In this document: in pieces, positions 1 to 12,544 of the stretch
Layout: the number at the start of each line of letters is the position of its first letter
Position numbering within the stretch: the first letter of the stretch is position 1
Source: Holothuria scabra
Taxonomy: Eukaryota > Echinodermata > Holothuroidea > Aspidochirotida > Holothuriidae
Reading direction: 5' to 3'
DNA length: 64,000 nt
Assembly (NCBI GenBank): GCA_037179385.1
Contig: CM074185.1
Location: 8,923,371-8,987,370 of the forward strand
The notes under the pieces: generated by a model
What the model saw: only the letters and a program-made list of their open reading frames with translations
Databases searched by the model: none
What the model was told of the DNA's origin: nothing
Made by a program: the position numbers and the translations under genes

Positions 1-1044
1 TGAATCGGCCGTCAGATAGCTTGCTTGCGAGTAAGTTTATAAGCGATATACATGTGATGTGTGAGAAGTAACCCACTACGTGATGATAGCGTTATCGGGC
101 CGCATGCTGATAAAAATTTGAACTTCAGAAACGAAGTGCAGACAACTATCAAACTTACACATAATTTCTAGGGGCTCTCTTCATTCTCAGTCTCGGAGAA
201 TGTTTACCAAATTGGCAAAATATTTTAGTCCATTACCGTGGGCAATGGCGTAAATGGGATGATCCTTTTGCATGCATTTTTTTTTAAGATTCGGGTAGTA
301 GATTTGGAACCGGGTAATACGATGGCGAGCGGGTACCCGGGTACCCAGGTTACCCGTGCAAACACTACATTTCAAGGTGTATTTCCTAGAGATTTCTCAA
401 TCCAAAAAACACCAAAATATAGCACAAAGAAGAAGACATGCAACAAAATATTTCCTTAAGCCTGACTGACTTTTATAGATGTTTTCATATTTTAATGGTT
501 ACAAAGTTTGTTAAGAGATTGACTCATGATTAGCCCAGTATACTATATATAGGGCCCAGGCCTACTGTATAATGCAAGGATGACGTGTGCTACACTACAG
601 TATGATGGGGTGACTGTCGAGTGCGCAGGCCCGTCGAGTGCGCATCTGCATTAACATAATGTGTAAAAATCTTGAGATGACACAGCTCTTAGGTGCGCAC
701 TCGACGGTACACTGAGTATACAATAATTTAGGCGGGCTTTCCAAATAATCAGTCTGGTAAGGTGTAACATATCTCTCAAGGAGTGTTTCAGTTTAGAGGC
801 ACCTATACGCCTACGTATGATAAGAAACACTTCATGTGTACCCACCCCCGTGGGGGCCCTGCTCCCATCCCTTCAACCTGATCGAACACCAAACATCATG
901 CTTACTGCATGTTAGTTGTTACCCTTACAGAATGCAGATGTGGCGGCTTAACAATAATGTAAGTGAAGATGAGACAGAAAGTGAATGTGTGACAGCAGCT
1001 GACAGAATCCAATAGCCTATTATCGAAGCCCTATTAAGTATTAT
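1..1044. other. No gene recognised
   Basis: Short open frames only, none resembling a known family. A GTCGAGTGCGCA motif occurs in both orientations around 616-705, hinting at an old inverted-repeat element. Confidence 0.5.
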
Positions 1045-1235
1045 TAGCCCTTGAACAGGGCCCGTTATGTGGCCTAAGCTCATTACACACCACATCATAT
1101 GATGTGGAGTGTAATGAGCTTAGGCCATGTAACGTAACGTTATGTGGCCTAAGCTCATTACACACCACATCATATGATGTGGAGTGTAATGAGCTTAGGC
1201 CATGTAACGTAACACACAGCCCTGTTCAAGGGCTA
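1045..1235. mobile_element. Miniature inverted-repeat element with a duplicated 75-bp palindrome
   Basis: Ends are TAGCCCTTGAACAGGGC and its reverse complement. Between them a 75-bp unit (1064-1138 and 1139-1213) is present twice with no difference seen, and each unit is itself a near-perfect palindrome centred on CATATG. The flanks AGTATTATTA and AGTATATTATTA look like a target duplication altered by one AT unit. The termini match the longer element at 50649-51827. Confidence 0.8.
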
Positions 1236-1984
1236 GTATATTATTAACGAAAGTTATTGTAGCCCTAACGTTACGAACCGTTACGGTAACTGTAGGCTAG
1301 GCCGTCGGTAGGCTTTAGTTACTGCTTGGTTTGTTACTGTGCAAACACCATAGGCTGGTAATCGCGCACAGGCTACACTCGGAAATTGCGATTCAGTATG
1401 GTTCTGATTGAGGCAATCACCCAGAAGGACAATCCTGGGTAGGTTTACTGTTGTTTTGTCCAGAATTCCAGAATGAAGGCAACATTTGTTTAGTAGCGTG
1501 TTTAAATTACTAGTTTTGATTACTTCCATTTGATTCTTCTGATCCCGATGTCTGTATCTTCGCGAGCGGAGTGCATTGTGGCACCATGACCATCAGTCAC
1601 TACGTAAATGCGTGGTATCATGCTGACTGTTTATTCTTCGCGCCGGTATCGCAGGGTAAATTGTTATGTAACTTGTGTTTACATTTTAACTGTCTGAAAT
1701 AGAGGGCCCCATTACATAACTAAGATCGCTGTTTCTTTTTCGAATAGCAAACATTTAGCGACCATTTATACTCATGGGTGCCACCAAAGGTGGGGGTCGG
1801 GAGGCGGATCGGGGTGCGAGAGAACCCACGCTTTGAGTTTAAAGGATGTACCAAAAATCGAAAAAGAAAGGCATTTCTTCTGCCATTGTATAAATCCTGC
1901 CAAGTATAAATTTCATTTAATATGGTGATACGTAACGGTAATGCCCTAGCTGATCTCGCAATTACAGATCGAGTTCCCAAAATT
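1236..1984. other. No gene recognised
   Basis: Mixed unique sequence; short frames without family resemblance. Confidence 0.5.
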
Positions 1985-2151
1985 CAGTGGTGTAGCCGCC
2001 GGGGGTGGGTGTTTGGGGGTTAGAACCCCCATGACCCAACCTTGCAATGCAAGAAACACCTAAAATAGCGGGTTTTCTCTCCATCCTTAGACTTTAATTT
2101 CCATAAGGGCGTCCCCCATTTCCCCATGACACAACGCTGGCTACGCGCATG
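1985..2151. mobile_element. Short hAT-like element, 167 bp
   Basis: It starts CAGTGGTGTAGCC and ends GGCTACGCGCATG. Flanks CCAAAATT and CCCAAATT match at 7 of 8 positions, as expected of an 8-bp target duplication. A sister copy lies at 8129-8315. Confidence 0.65.
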
Positions 2152-3100
2152 CCCAAATTACTATTTCACCCCTTACTTTTGTAAAGTGCGGTATGCTAGC
2201 AAGATATATTGGCTGCATCAATAGTGTGACACAAATGCATGGCATGCACAAAATGTTCAACAGATGTCACGCGGCTTGCACATTAAACATTACGATGTAG
2301 TTGGGTACGTAGTATGCATTACGAACACGTACAGTGTTTTCACTTTCATGGAAATCTTACGAAAAACGTGAAATTTGGGTTAAATTTTAATGAAAATATT
2401 TCGCAAATTTGGCAAAATTCGTGAAATTTCAAAACCAGAAAAATTTCGATTTTTCACGGGCTTCAAACTGAGGGTTTTAGTTCTGGGAAACCTTTTCCTC
2501 TGCGGAATGCGCTACCACTTCAGTTGGTTCCTTTTACCGAGCCCATTGATCCCACGTACGATAGCCCCCGTTGCATGTTTAAATGAAAAACTTTTTTGGT
2601 GTCATTGTCATTTTAAGATTTGTAGCTTTCTCTTTGATTCCTATCCATGGGTTACGTTTTGCTCTGAATCTTAATGAAATCATAATTTGGTATTACCAAA
2701 CATTAAGCAGTTTTTGACGATAATTTCACCACATAATAGGCATTGGAAATGTTTAACTCCCTCAGAGGATCCCTGCATCCGAGGGCTTCGTCCACTGGAC
2801 CTTACCAGGCACCCTTCAGCGGGCTCCTGGACCCCACGCAGAAATGCTCGCGCTGTCGCGCGAGCATTGCCGCTTACACGGCAATAATTTCTTCTTCACG
2901 CAAAATAATGTTTGGTGACGCCAATGACATAAATCAATCCTGATTTTAGAATGGGATCAGCCACACCATCGGAAGTAATCTCAACATCGCCCAATCTTGC
3001 TGCGTTTGCACCTCTTAAAGGGAGTCTGCAATATATCGAAAATGATGATGATTACATTTAGGCCTGCTCAATTGGTTCAGTAAACTCAGTGCTCAACTCA
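2152..3100. other. No gene; degenerate AT-rich repeat around 2340-2470
   Basis: Near 2340-2470 words like CGTGAAATTT and AAAATTCG recur with variation. A piece at 2760-2850 shares a GGACC/CTCCTGGACCCC style with transposon interiors elsewhere in the window. Confidence 0.4.
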
Positions 3101-3459
3101 CACTCTAAAATCAAAAGAGTGAACTTAGTCACTCTTTGTTAGAGTGAAAAGTGTGAATCACTCCATTAGAGTGATAATTCACTCTAAAAAGATTGAAATC
3201 CACTCCAAAAAGAGCGAAATTCCCTTAAAACGAGCAAAGTTTCACTCTTGATGGAGTGCCTGCAGTGATCGCTCTTTAAAAAAGAGTGATCAGTGCAGGC
3301 ACTCGTCGAAGAGTGAATTTTCCCTCTTCCTGTAGTGAATTTCACTCTTTTTTGGGTGAGTTTTACTCGTCTTGGAATGAATTACACTCTAATAGAGTGA
3401 ATTTACACTTTTCACTCTATCAAAGAATGAATAAGGTCACTCTTTTACTTTTAGAGTGC
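3101..3459. mobile_element. Foldback element, CACTCTAAAA family, copy 1
   Basis: The whole 359 bp is a long imperfect palindrome of GAGTGAA/TTCACTC words, from CACTCTAAAA to TTTTAGAGTG. A tight central hairpin carries GAGTGCCTGCAGTGATC and its complement. Copies 2 and 3 lie at 34161 and 35798. Confidence 0.8.
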
Positions 3460-4475
<1,016 letters not shown>

Positions 4476-4478
4476 TAA

Positions 4479-5298
4479 CATGAGCGTCCGCAGAAATTTT
4501 TACAAGGGGGGGGGCAAGATCATTCATGGATGATTGAATTGTGTACACTATCTAAGCGGAGCGCCACCATCAGTTGACGTGGAACGTACAAGAAATTTTT
4601 GGGCCTTACTAACCCTCCAGATGGCCAGAAACGACACTTGGCGAGTGTTCTAAGCTGCATGTACCCAGCCCTAAAACAGGAATATAATGCCTGTAATTTT
4701 TAGATTTTTTAGAATTTTCAATACATGTAAAAAATGTTGAAGGGAATCTCCCTCTCGGTCACAGCCTCGCACGCCTACGCACGATAAAACTTACAAAGTG
4801 TCAAACAGCCTATATAGGCCTATGTCCGTTACCTAATTATGAACCATGCATACCCCCCCCCCCCCCATAGTCACCTTGTATATCCAAGTTAAACCCGCGC
4901 GTCACCACTTGAGATCAGCACCTGACCAAACCCAGACCAACGCATTCATCAATGGTCGGATGCAATTTGCACACTACATACCTGACAACTAGGCTAGTAC
5001 AATTTTGGCATAGTTTTTACAATTACAAATTTCAAGTAGATATCACGAATGATGGTCCCCAAATTACGATTTCACTATTCAGCATACTGCACCATCTTCT
5101 CTTTAGCTATTCCTGGTTAAATGTCCGCATATTTCACGAGTATAAATTGTTGCGGTGAGTGAAGAAGATATTTTGATGACTTATTTTTATTTTTTTATTT
5201 TAATTTTAATTTTTAATTATTGTTAACACAAATTTGATTTTCCGGGGGGGGGGAGGGGCAAGTGCCCCCTTCCCCCCCCCCCCTTGCGGACGCCCATG
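4479..5298. mobile_element. hAT-like non-autonomous element, 820 bp, perfect target duplication
   Basis: Ends are CATGAGCGTCCGCAG and TTGCGGACGCCCATG. Both sides carry ATAAGTAA (4471-4478 and 5299-5306), an exact 8-bp duplication. G-runs and C-runs lie just inside the ends. The interior has the AAGCGGAGCGCCACCAT motif shared with several other elements here. No transposase was seen. Confidence 0.88.
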
Positions 5299-5306
5299 AT
5301 AAGTAA

Positions 5307-6960
5307 GTCTCTTTAACCTCCTCGGAGGTGTCACAGACAATGAAAATAAACAAACAAAGAAACAAACAAACCAGAAGTAACTGCTTGTTTTACATTGAAT
5401 ACGCAATACTGAAGTTATAAAATATGATGAAAGATACTTTGACGAGAAATAACAGGAACATTTGGATATTTAGCTGTTGCTCCAAAATAAATTTGGCGGG
5501 CTTGGACTGCCCTTGACCTTTAAAGACAACCCAGTTAAGCATTTTTTTCTAAGGAGTGGGGAAATTCCAAGTTGGTGACTGTTCTGTGAATTTCATCAGA
5601 TCTAACAGAGGTAGCTCATATTATACATCACACGGAGTGAGTGTTCTGATTATATACAGAACGTAGGCTTTGTAGGTCCAGCAGAACATTATTCAGTATT
5701 ATATGTCCTCCGGTAATAAATTTGTTTTGTGACTAAACAAGGAAGGGATAAACGTAGTTGTTGGAGGGTGGGAAGTGACTGGGCTGGGAATGAAAATATC
5801 CGTTAGTTTGTAAAACTATTTGCCCTTAAGTCACACATAAATTTTGGCCTGGGGTTAGTTTACTACCAAATTTAAACAAAAATAAAAGTTCAATAAACCC
5901 TCCAATTCCTCCAATTATTCAACAACGGAAGGAACTTAAATGTGGTCGATATTGGAGACCATGGGATGGAGAATGCACCTGTTCTCGCTTATGGAAAGTT
6001 GGGCTTGTGGTATTAATAATTACCTTATGTTCAAAATTCTGGAACATAAATAATATTAACGACAAACTGTACAGGTATCCAGGCACCAGCGTAATTAATT
6101 AAACTGATGGAACATTAGGAGTTCATGACAACTGGCGGACCGGCCTATGTACACATTAGACAGTCAAATGTCCAATTTGACTTCAAATGATGGTAAATGT
6201 TGTGTCACATTGCATTTGAAATGTAATTAAATATGCAAAATAATTTTCAAAGTTACAAGATTACATCTAAGGGATATACTGAAACATTAAAAAAATCTTA
6301 AAGTGGAGGAGACATATCCCCAGACCTAATATCGGGTATTTGCAGTTGGATTTCCTTCATCCACCCACCCCACCCCACCCTAACAAATCTTGTGTTCTTC
6401 AGTGTTTGTGACTCACTTTTGAAATATCAGGAAATGTTCTTAATTATTGACACATGGAGCTGTCTACGAACAACTGATGTTCAATCAATCACTGCAGTCA
6501 CCGAGACGGTTCTTCATTCATTGGATGATACAAATTAATGAATTGTGCAGAACCTTGTGGACTAGGGTTCAGAATGAATCCACGCCTGTCTATAGGCGAC
6601 TAAGTGAAAGGATTTGAGTCACATTCGAACTGTATTTAAAACTTAACTTGGTCTCAAGTTGAACTTAACTTTAAATTTAGGTGAACTTAAGTTGCACTTG
6701 AAGGAACCTGTTTTTAACTTCACTTTCTTATCTAGAGAAATCTTGTGACATATTTGTAATGGCATTTCGTTAAGTCCAGTCTAACTAATGAATTGTGCAT
6801 TGTGATGGCTCATATAACCAAGACCGTGTATCAAGTCCTTCATCCCTTCAGGGTCTAGAAACCCTGAGGTGTGGTTCTAAAAGCTTGATGATTAAACTGT
6901 CAGCACGTTCGAGTTTGTACTTTTTGCTGGTAAAAACTTGTGGAGACAGTTCGATATTTA
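5307..6960. other. No gene recognised
   Basis: AT-rich sequence. Around 6630-6725 degenerate ACTTAAGTTGAACTT words recur in both orientations. A C-rich tract lies at 6361-6380. Confidence 0.45.
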
Positions 6961-7085
6961 TAGTTAGTTAGATGGAGTTTTATGGCCCACTTTCCAACCT
7001 ATCAGTTCAAGTCGAACCGGCCTTTTTCCAGTTGTGGCTCACTGGTTTGTTTCGCCTACTCCGTTGCTTATGCGGAATATCACGA
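6961..7085 (-). mobile_element. tRNA-derived SINE, 3' part only
   Basis: It shows the 3' body of the SINE family (TTCCAACCTATCAGTTCAAG, CCAGTTGTGGCTCACTGG, TTGCTTATGCGGA) but lacks the tRNA-like head seen in other copies. Confidence 0.75.
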
Positions 7086-7450
7086 TATTTATAATGTTTT
7101 TTATTCATGATGTTCATTATTCATAAAGTTAAAACAAGAGTAAGGTTCATTGTTCATAAGATTCGTCATTCATAAATATTAATGACAAAAAGATCCAATA
7201 TTCATTAGGTTCGCTATTCATAGTCCAGAAGAAGGTTCGTTGTCCATTATCGCAAAAGAAAAATCAATGTTCATAATCAAAAAAGCGATTCATTCATTAT
7301 TTCACAATAAAAGAAGGTTCGTTATTTATAATTCAGGAAAAGGTTCAATTCTCATAATCGAAAATGAGGTTCCATAATCCAAAAACAGGTTTGCTATTCA
7401 TAACCGGAAAAAAGGGTTCGTTGTTCATAATAGAGTTTAAAAGAAGGGTT
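7086..7450 (+). repeat. Degenerate array of GGTTCGTTATTCATAA-like units
   Basis: About fifteen diverged units of roughly 24 bp (GTTCGTTATTCATAATC plus a purine spacer) run in one direction. The same unit runs in the opposite direction at 8655-8960. Confidence 0.75.
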
Positions 7451-8004
7451 AAAGGTCAATTTAGTGTTAAAATGTTAGAGGGGTACTTATCCTAAGTATT
7501 TTGGTGAAATTTGCATTGAAGTCCAATGGGCGGTTCCCAAGATATGAGCAAGTAATGGTGTCCCATTTTCAACAAAAAGTAGGCAAATGTGGCATTACAG
7601 TATATCCCCAAATTAATGGACAATCTTTTATTTTTCTTTAAATGCTACAGCTTATTTCCTCTCAATCATATATTATTAGAATGTGATTGCATAAATGGCA
7701 TACGAACTTTACAAAATTTGCATTCCCCTAAGGGAGTAGTATTCCTATTAACTTCAAGGTCGACACAACAGTGTCAAAAAACAAAGGGACAAAAAGCATT
7801 CCTTTTCAATGTGAGAAAGTGATATAACCTCTGCTGCCCTCGAAAACTCACTTTCGAACACAAATCTAGTAGCTTCATTTATTGTTACCTCAAGAAATAT
7901 GTCCGATTTAAATGGAAATTTCATTACACTGTGTAGATTCGCTTACTCTTTCACAAATAAAAATTCATTTTTTTTTTGCTTAAACTTTACCTTTAAGGTT
8001 CGCT
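7451..8004. other. Interior between opposed repeat arrays
   Basis: AT-rich, no gene recognised. It lies between the forward array at 7086 and the reverse array at 8655, so it may be the core of a foldback element. Confidence 0.4.
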
Positions 8005-8128
8005 ACTAATGATTCCTTCCCCAAAATTCGACTAGTCTCTTTGAAAGGTCAATAACAACCAATCTAAATAAAACATATAAAAATGCTGTCAACATGTTGT
8101 AGACATGATATTTTCCTATCATACCTGT

Positions 8129-8315
8129 TAGTGACATAGCCAATGGGTGGTTTCTGGGGTTAGAACCCCTCCCCCCATGACCCAACCTTGCAATGCAAAA
8201 ACCTAAAATACCGGTTTTTTTCTCTATATCCTTGGACTTTTCCCTCATGTTGTGTCCCAACCTCTAGCCCCATGAAACCACCCCCTCCCATGACACAATC
8301 CTGGCTACGCTACTT
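8129..8315. mobile_element. Short hAT-like element, 187 bp
   Basis: A relative of the 1985 copy (shared AGAACCCC, CCATGACCCAACCTTGCAAT and ACACAATCCTGGCTACGC). Flanks ATACCTGT and ATACCTGG match at 7 of 8. The related unit at about 9060-9440 lacks this insertion. Confidence 0.72.
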
Positions 8316-8395
8316 ATACCTGGAAATTTTTAAGGATGTGTTACCCTGCGTCGAGATACAGGAAGCCTTGGAAGCTGGAAAACGCACTTTTCCTT

Positions 8396-8642
8396 TAAAG
8401 GTAAAGAGCAGTCCCCAAACTTATTTTGAAGGGAAAGCTAAATAATCTTATTTCTTTTCAAAAGTATCTTTCATAAATCTTATGACTTTACTATTGCATA
8501 ATCAAGGTAAACCAAGCAGTTATTTCTGGTAAATTTCACATTTGAAGAGAAAAACATTGTCACATGACTCCCAAAAGCCGATCATGAAACTGGACAGTCT
8601 ACTACACTTCTTCAATTTTGGATGACTGCTCCTGCCCTTTAA
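8396..8642. mobile_element. Miniature inverted-repeat element, AAGAGCAGTCC family, copy 1
   Basis: Ends are near AAAGGTAAAGAGCAGTCC and GACTGCTCCTGCCCTTT. The interior matches the copy at 22196-22461 (CAAGGTAAACC, CAGTCTACTACACTTCTTCA). The unit at 9060-9440 lacks it. Confidence 0.75.
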
Positions 8643-8654
8643 TGTTCAACTCTA

Positions 8655-8960
8655 TTTCCAGTTATAAGTATCGAACACCTTTTCTAATTATGAATAACAA
8701 ACACTTTAACATATTATGAATGTCGAACCTCTTTTGCAATTATAAATATTGGACTTCCTTTTCTTCTATAAATAACGAACCTTTTCCGAGTGTGAATAAC
8801 GAAGTACCCTTTTACTATTATAACTAACGAACCTTTTTAATTATGAATACCTTTTGAACCTTATGGACGACGAATCTTTCTACGATCATGAATGACGGAC
8901 CCTATGTATAATGAACCTTCTGTGACTAAAGAAGCTTGAGAGTAATAAACCCTTATGAGT
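8655..8960 (-). repeat. Reverse-oriented array of TTATGAATAACGAACC-like units
   Basis: The same unit as at 7086-7450 on the opposite strand, about a dozen diverged copies. Confidence 0.75.
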
Positions 8961-8984
8961 ATCGGGTAGACCCCAAGGTCCAAT

Positions 8985-9075
8985 ACTAATAATCGAAAAT
9001 AATTTTCACTATTCATAATCGAAAAAAAGGTTCGTTAATTGTTCATAATTAAGAATTGGGTTTGTTATTCATACT
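8985..9075 (+). repeat. Short forward array of the GTTCGTTATTCATAATC unit
   Basis: Three to four units, pairing with a reverse array at 9425-9640. Confidence 0.65.
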
Positions 9076-9440
9076 CCCCCAAAGAATCGACTAGAATCTT
9101 CACAGGTCAATTACAACCAATCTAGGCATGTGCAGTTCAAAAATACGTTAGATTGACAAAAGAACAAAATTAAGAAATTAATAACTATTACAGAAGAGTT
9201 GTGGAAACAACATAACTTTTCTGCAATATTTGTTTTTCTCTTCTTTTGTGTTTTTTTTTTTTTTGTTCCGTAAAATGTTGAGCCATTTGTACAGTGCAGA
9301 ACATACTAAAAACGCTGTCAACTGGTCAATATGTCGTGGACAAAGCATTGGACGGTCATCCCTGAGAAGTTTAAGGATAAGCCACAGGAAGCATTTGAAG
9401 CTGGAAAACGTACTTTTCCGATATTATGAACATTGGGTCT
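9060..9440. repeat. Second diverged copy of the 8005-8395 unit
   Basis: It shares in order AGGTCAAT(T/A)ACAACCAATCTA, GCTGTCAAC, TTTAAGGAT and GAAGCTGGAAAACG with 8040-8385, without the insertions found there. Confidence 0.65.
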
Positions 9441-9640
9441 TAATTCCTATGGGAATATAAGACGAATAATTATTGAACCTTTTTCTGTTTGTGAATAATG
9501 AACATTTTTTCCTATTATGGATATGAGCCTTCTTTTCTAAATAAAGAACCCTTTTTTATGAATAACGAACCACATGAATAACAAACCCTATGACTAAAGA
9601 AATTTATGAACATTTACCCTCATGAATAAAACCTCTCGGA
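9425..9640 (-). repeat. Reverse array of the same unit, closing the second structure
   Basis: Units such as GAATAACGAACC and ATTATGGATATGAGCC. The edge then reads CGGGTACACCCCAATGGG, similar to CGGGTAGACCCCAAGG at 8965. Confidence 0.65.
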
Positions 9641-10257
9641 CATACCGGGTACACCCCAATGGGAATTGGGTGTACCCCTTTGTGGTAAAATTCAGAGGGC
9701 ATGCATACACTGTCGATCTGCTCCGATTTTAGGAGAAACTTCTCCTAGAGGGAGATTGGTGGATGGATGGTTCCGCTTGCATGAAATGATTAGTTTATCC
9801 AATGACGTTAATTGGGTAGAGAACGGCTTGGATAGGAGACATTATTTTGATTTGTTTCATGTTTTCTTTTTTTTTTTTTTTTTTTTTTGGAGTGGGGACT
9901 AGCTGACGGGTAGTGTAATATGGGGCAAATTGTCCCTACGGCTTGAAACCTGCTTCTTATTTCACTATTCTTTCAGTCTTATTACAATGTATCGGTGTTG
10001 TGGCCGAATGGCGAATGGCTAATGTCGGTGACATTTTAAGCGATAATGTTTGTAGTTCATCCAAGAGTAATCTTTAGTTTCGGGAGATGCGCACTTTTTA
10101 ACAAGAAATTTCCTAACTGGCTATAACGTAACCCTAATCCTTAAACTAATCCCTAACCCGAACAAAGAATACAATCGATACAATACAATGGCAACAGCCA
10201 ATCAAAAAACACCTTGTTAAACAGTGCGCATCTACCCATAGTTTGGGTAGTTTCACC
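9641..10257. other. No gene; T-tract and degenerate CCCTAA-like words
   Basis: A T-run lies at 9868-9888. Around 10130-10160 the text has CCTAATCC and CCCTAACCC, too degenerate to be called telomeric. Confidence 0.4.
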
Positions 10258-10962
10258 CAGTGGCGTAGCTAGACATTTTCCAGGGGGTGGACAAGCACCG
10301 ATACTCACGATTTTTAAAGTGTGAACCCCAATGCATTAGGGACGTATTTTGAGACACACAGAGGGCGCCGAAGTCGCCCTTTTTAAGCAAATAGGCTATT
10401 TGAAAATATAGAGCTTGTAGACCTATTGCAGAAAATTTTGGAATCAGTAGGTTTTCTGTGAAGAATTTTGAAAGATGGGAAATAACTTAAGAAGCTGCAT
10501 TTCTCTTAGCAAATCTGAGATGGCAAGTCGACCAAAGATTGTTGTTGCTACATAATGTTATCTAAGGCCTTTGAATTGAGACTCTCCGACAACATTTTTA
10601 AAGTCAGGAGATTTTATTGAAGAAATTTTGGATTTTTATGAAAGGAAACTTGTGAAAATAGCACGGTAGTTGCCTGTATCACCTAATTATCTGGCGTCAC
10701 ATTTGACAAATCCTCGATTTCGTTATGTCCAGAGTTCGAAACCATTTATCTTACTGATTTATGAGCGAGCTCTATTGCATAAGAAGTACAATTTTCGGCG
10801 CCCGATAATTACAAATATGGAGAAATTCGGGATTTCGAAATATGAGTAGTTAGGGAACCATATTGTAGTTGACTGCCACTGTCACAAATGGCAAATTTCC
10901 GATTTTTTTTCAAAGCGGGGGGGGGGGGGGGGGGGTACCTCCCTGTAGCTACGCCACTACTG
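10258..10962. mobile_element. hAT-like element, CAGTGGCGTAGCTA family, 705 bp
   Basis: Ends are CAGTGGCGTAGCTAG and TAGCTACGCCACTACTG. Flanks GTTTCACC and GTTTAGCC match at 6 of 8. A long G-run lies just inside the right end. The interior (GAGCTTGTA, TGCAGAAAATTTTGGAA, GCAAATCTGAGA) recurs at 30360 and 31860. Confidence 0.7.
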
Positions 10963-12296
10963 GTTTAGCCAACTGAAACGGGCGTCAAAGTATACCAAAC
11001 TAGATCCTGTAGATTGGTTGTGCCGTTTGCCACGCGACGTGAAGTTGTAATTCCAAAGCCGCAGCTTACATTCGTGTTCACTATAGTAGCGTCATCAAAA
11101 AACTGTCCTTAAATAACCTAGTAGACTTTGCAATTAACAGCGAGGAATGTGCCCTAGGCCTACATGTACATTGATATGTACAGTGCAATTTCAATTACCA
11201 ACCTTAACCCCTACCCTAAAAGAATTTTATAGAAATGCTTTTTAGACCACGGGGAACAATTAAAACCATATTAAAAACAGAATTTATTTTTTAAAGTGGT
11301 ACCTTAAAACTTAAAGTTCCTGTCAGATGAGATTTTAAGGCTCAGTTTCATCCAGCTGAAAACTTTAGGAGACGGTTTCCTGTCGCCGTGCCCATGGGCA
11401 GTACCCAAATAGGCGTACGGGGACAGACTGTGCATCTCATGGAGGTTGGAGATAATTTTTCGACTCCCAGCAAACTTAGACTCTAACTCTCCAGTTTTCC
11501 GCCGAACTGAGACAAAATACTGTATCTGCCTGTTTAGACAGATTTCTGTCTTTAAACTGGGAGAGGAGTGGCGGGGTTACCAAATGTGTCAGGGTGCTAT
11601 CGTCCACCCTGGCGGATCACAAGGACATGCCTGCGCGCCGGCGCCATCTTTATATTTCTTACATCCTGCTTTAACGCGCCCATAGACTCTTGCCCCGCTC
11701 CGACCAAAATCTCTAGCTCCACCACTGGGAGGGACCACTCCTCTCTCATGCTGACCGATAAGACCACGGCGAGGGTCATGGAAAAATCGTACCTGATCAG
11801 TTGAAATTGCCTTCACCTCTCAGTTACATGAAATTGTTCCTACAATACATATTATGTTTATAAAAAGGAACATATTCTTTCAACAGCTTGAAAGTGCGCT
11901 AAGCCACTTCTGTCACTAATGATCGTGGCAAGTTAATGCCGTGTCAATTTCAAACTTCAGATTCGCTAGGCCGGAATCCAATATCTAGTCGGCCCATGTT
12001 TGACCAGCCACTGAGCCTTAAAACTATTTCTTGTCGTTAGTAAATTGTTTGCGAATCGATTTGCCGAAATGAAACATGATTGAGAGCGGAAGGGTACACG
12101 TAATTGCAAGTCTGTAGTTTCCACTACATACCTACTGGTTTATAAGCAATGCGCAAATCCATCCTCCTAATATTCATTTCAAACCTAAAAATAAATGATT
12201 AGAAAAAAGGTTTCATATTCTATTCTAACATACTTTTTGAATTATTGATTCTTGGAAATACTTATGGAACAAGGCAAAGCAAACTTGCGTACCTAC
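10963..12296. other. No gene recognised
   Basis: 11560-11770 has a GC-richer piece whose minus strand could read RDFGRSGARVYGRV, a kind of text seen inside repeats; I take it as repeat-derived. Confidence 0.4.
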
Positions 12297-12452
12297 CGGT
12301 CTCGAGTCCTGAATGAGCTCTTCTGTGTAAACATTATAATTAGAACTGTCTTGGCGTTGAAAATAATTGAACCCATGGACTGAAAACTTGGCTAACACTG
12401 TCATAACAACTATCACCCAAAAACTCATACAAGTTCTGCAACTATTCCACAT
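12297..12452 (-). CDS. Possible first coding exon of a secreted or type II membrane protein
   Basis: From a true ATG at 12452 the minus strand encodes MWNSCRTCMSFWVIVVMTVL, then AKFSVHG and a polar tail containing FNYFQRQDSS and EELIQDSRP. The hydrophobic run at residues 9-20 could be a signal peptide or a membrane anchor. Candidate donors GTAGGT and GTACGC follow the RP codons near 12296. A TATA-like box sits about 85 bp upstream. I do not recognise the family and found no second exon, so this is a hypothesis. It could also be a chance open frame of 75 codons. Confidence 0.3.
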
Positions 12453-12529
12453 TTTTGGTTGTCAATATAAAAACTTCCTGAGTTCAGAAAACAGGAGACA
12501 CGTTATGATTTCACGGCCACTGTCGAATG

Positions 12530-12544
12530 TGCGTATAATATAGA
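12530..12544 (-). promoter_or_regulatory. TATA-like box upstream of the 12452 start
   Basis: The minus strand reads CTATATTATACG here, about 85 bp before the ATG at 12452, at a plausible distance for a short 5' untranslated region. AT-rich DNA yields such words by chance. Confidence 0.25.

Noticed and set aside
2743..2943. 66-codon frames near a GGGCTCCTGGACCCC stretch
   Set aside because: The stretch recurs in style inside transposons at 22.6 and 48.3 kb, so it is most likely repeat DNA.
11589..11816. Minus-strand frame with RDFGRSGARVYG text
   Set aside because: Overlapping frames on both strands and repeat-like wording suggest transposon interior rather than a gene.
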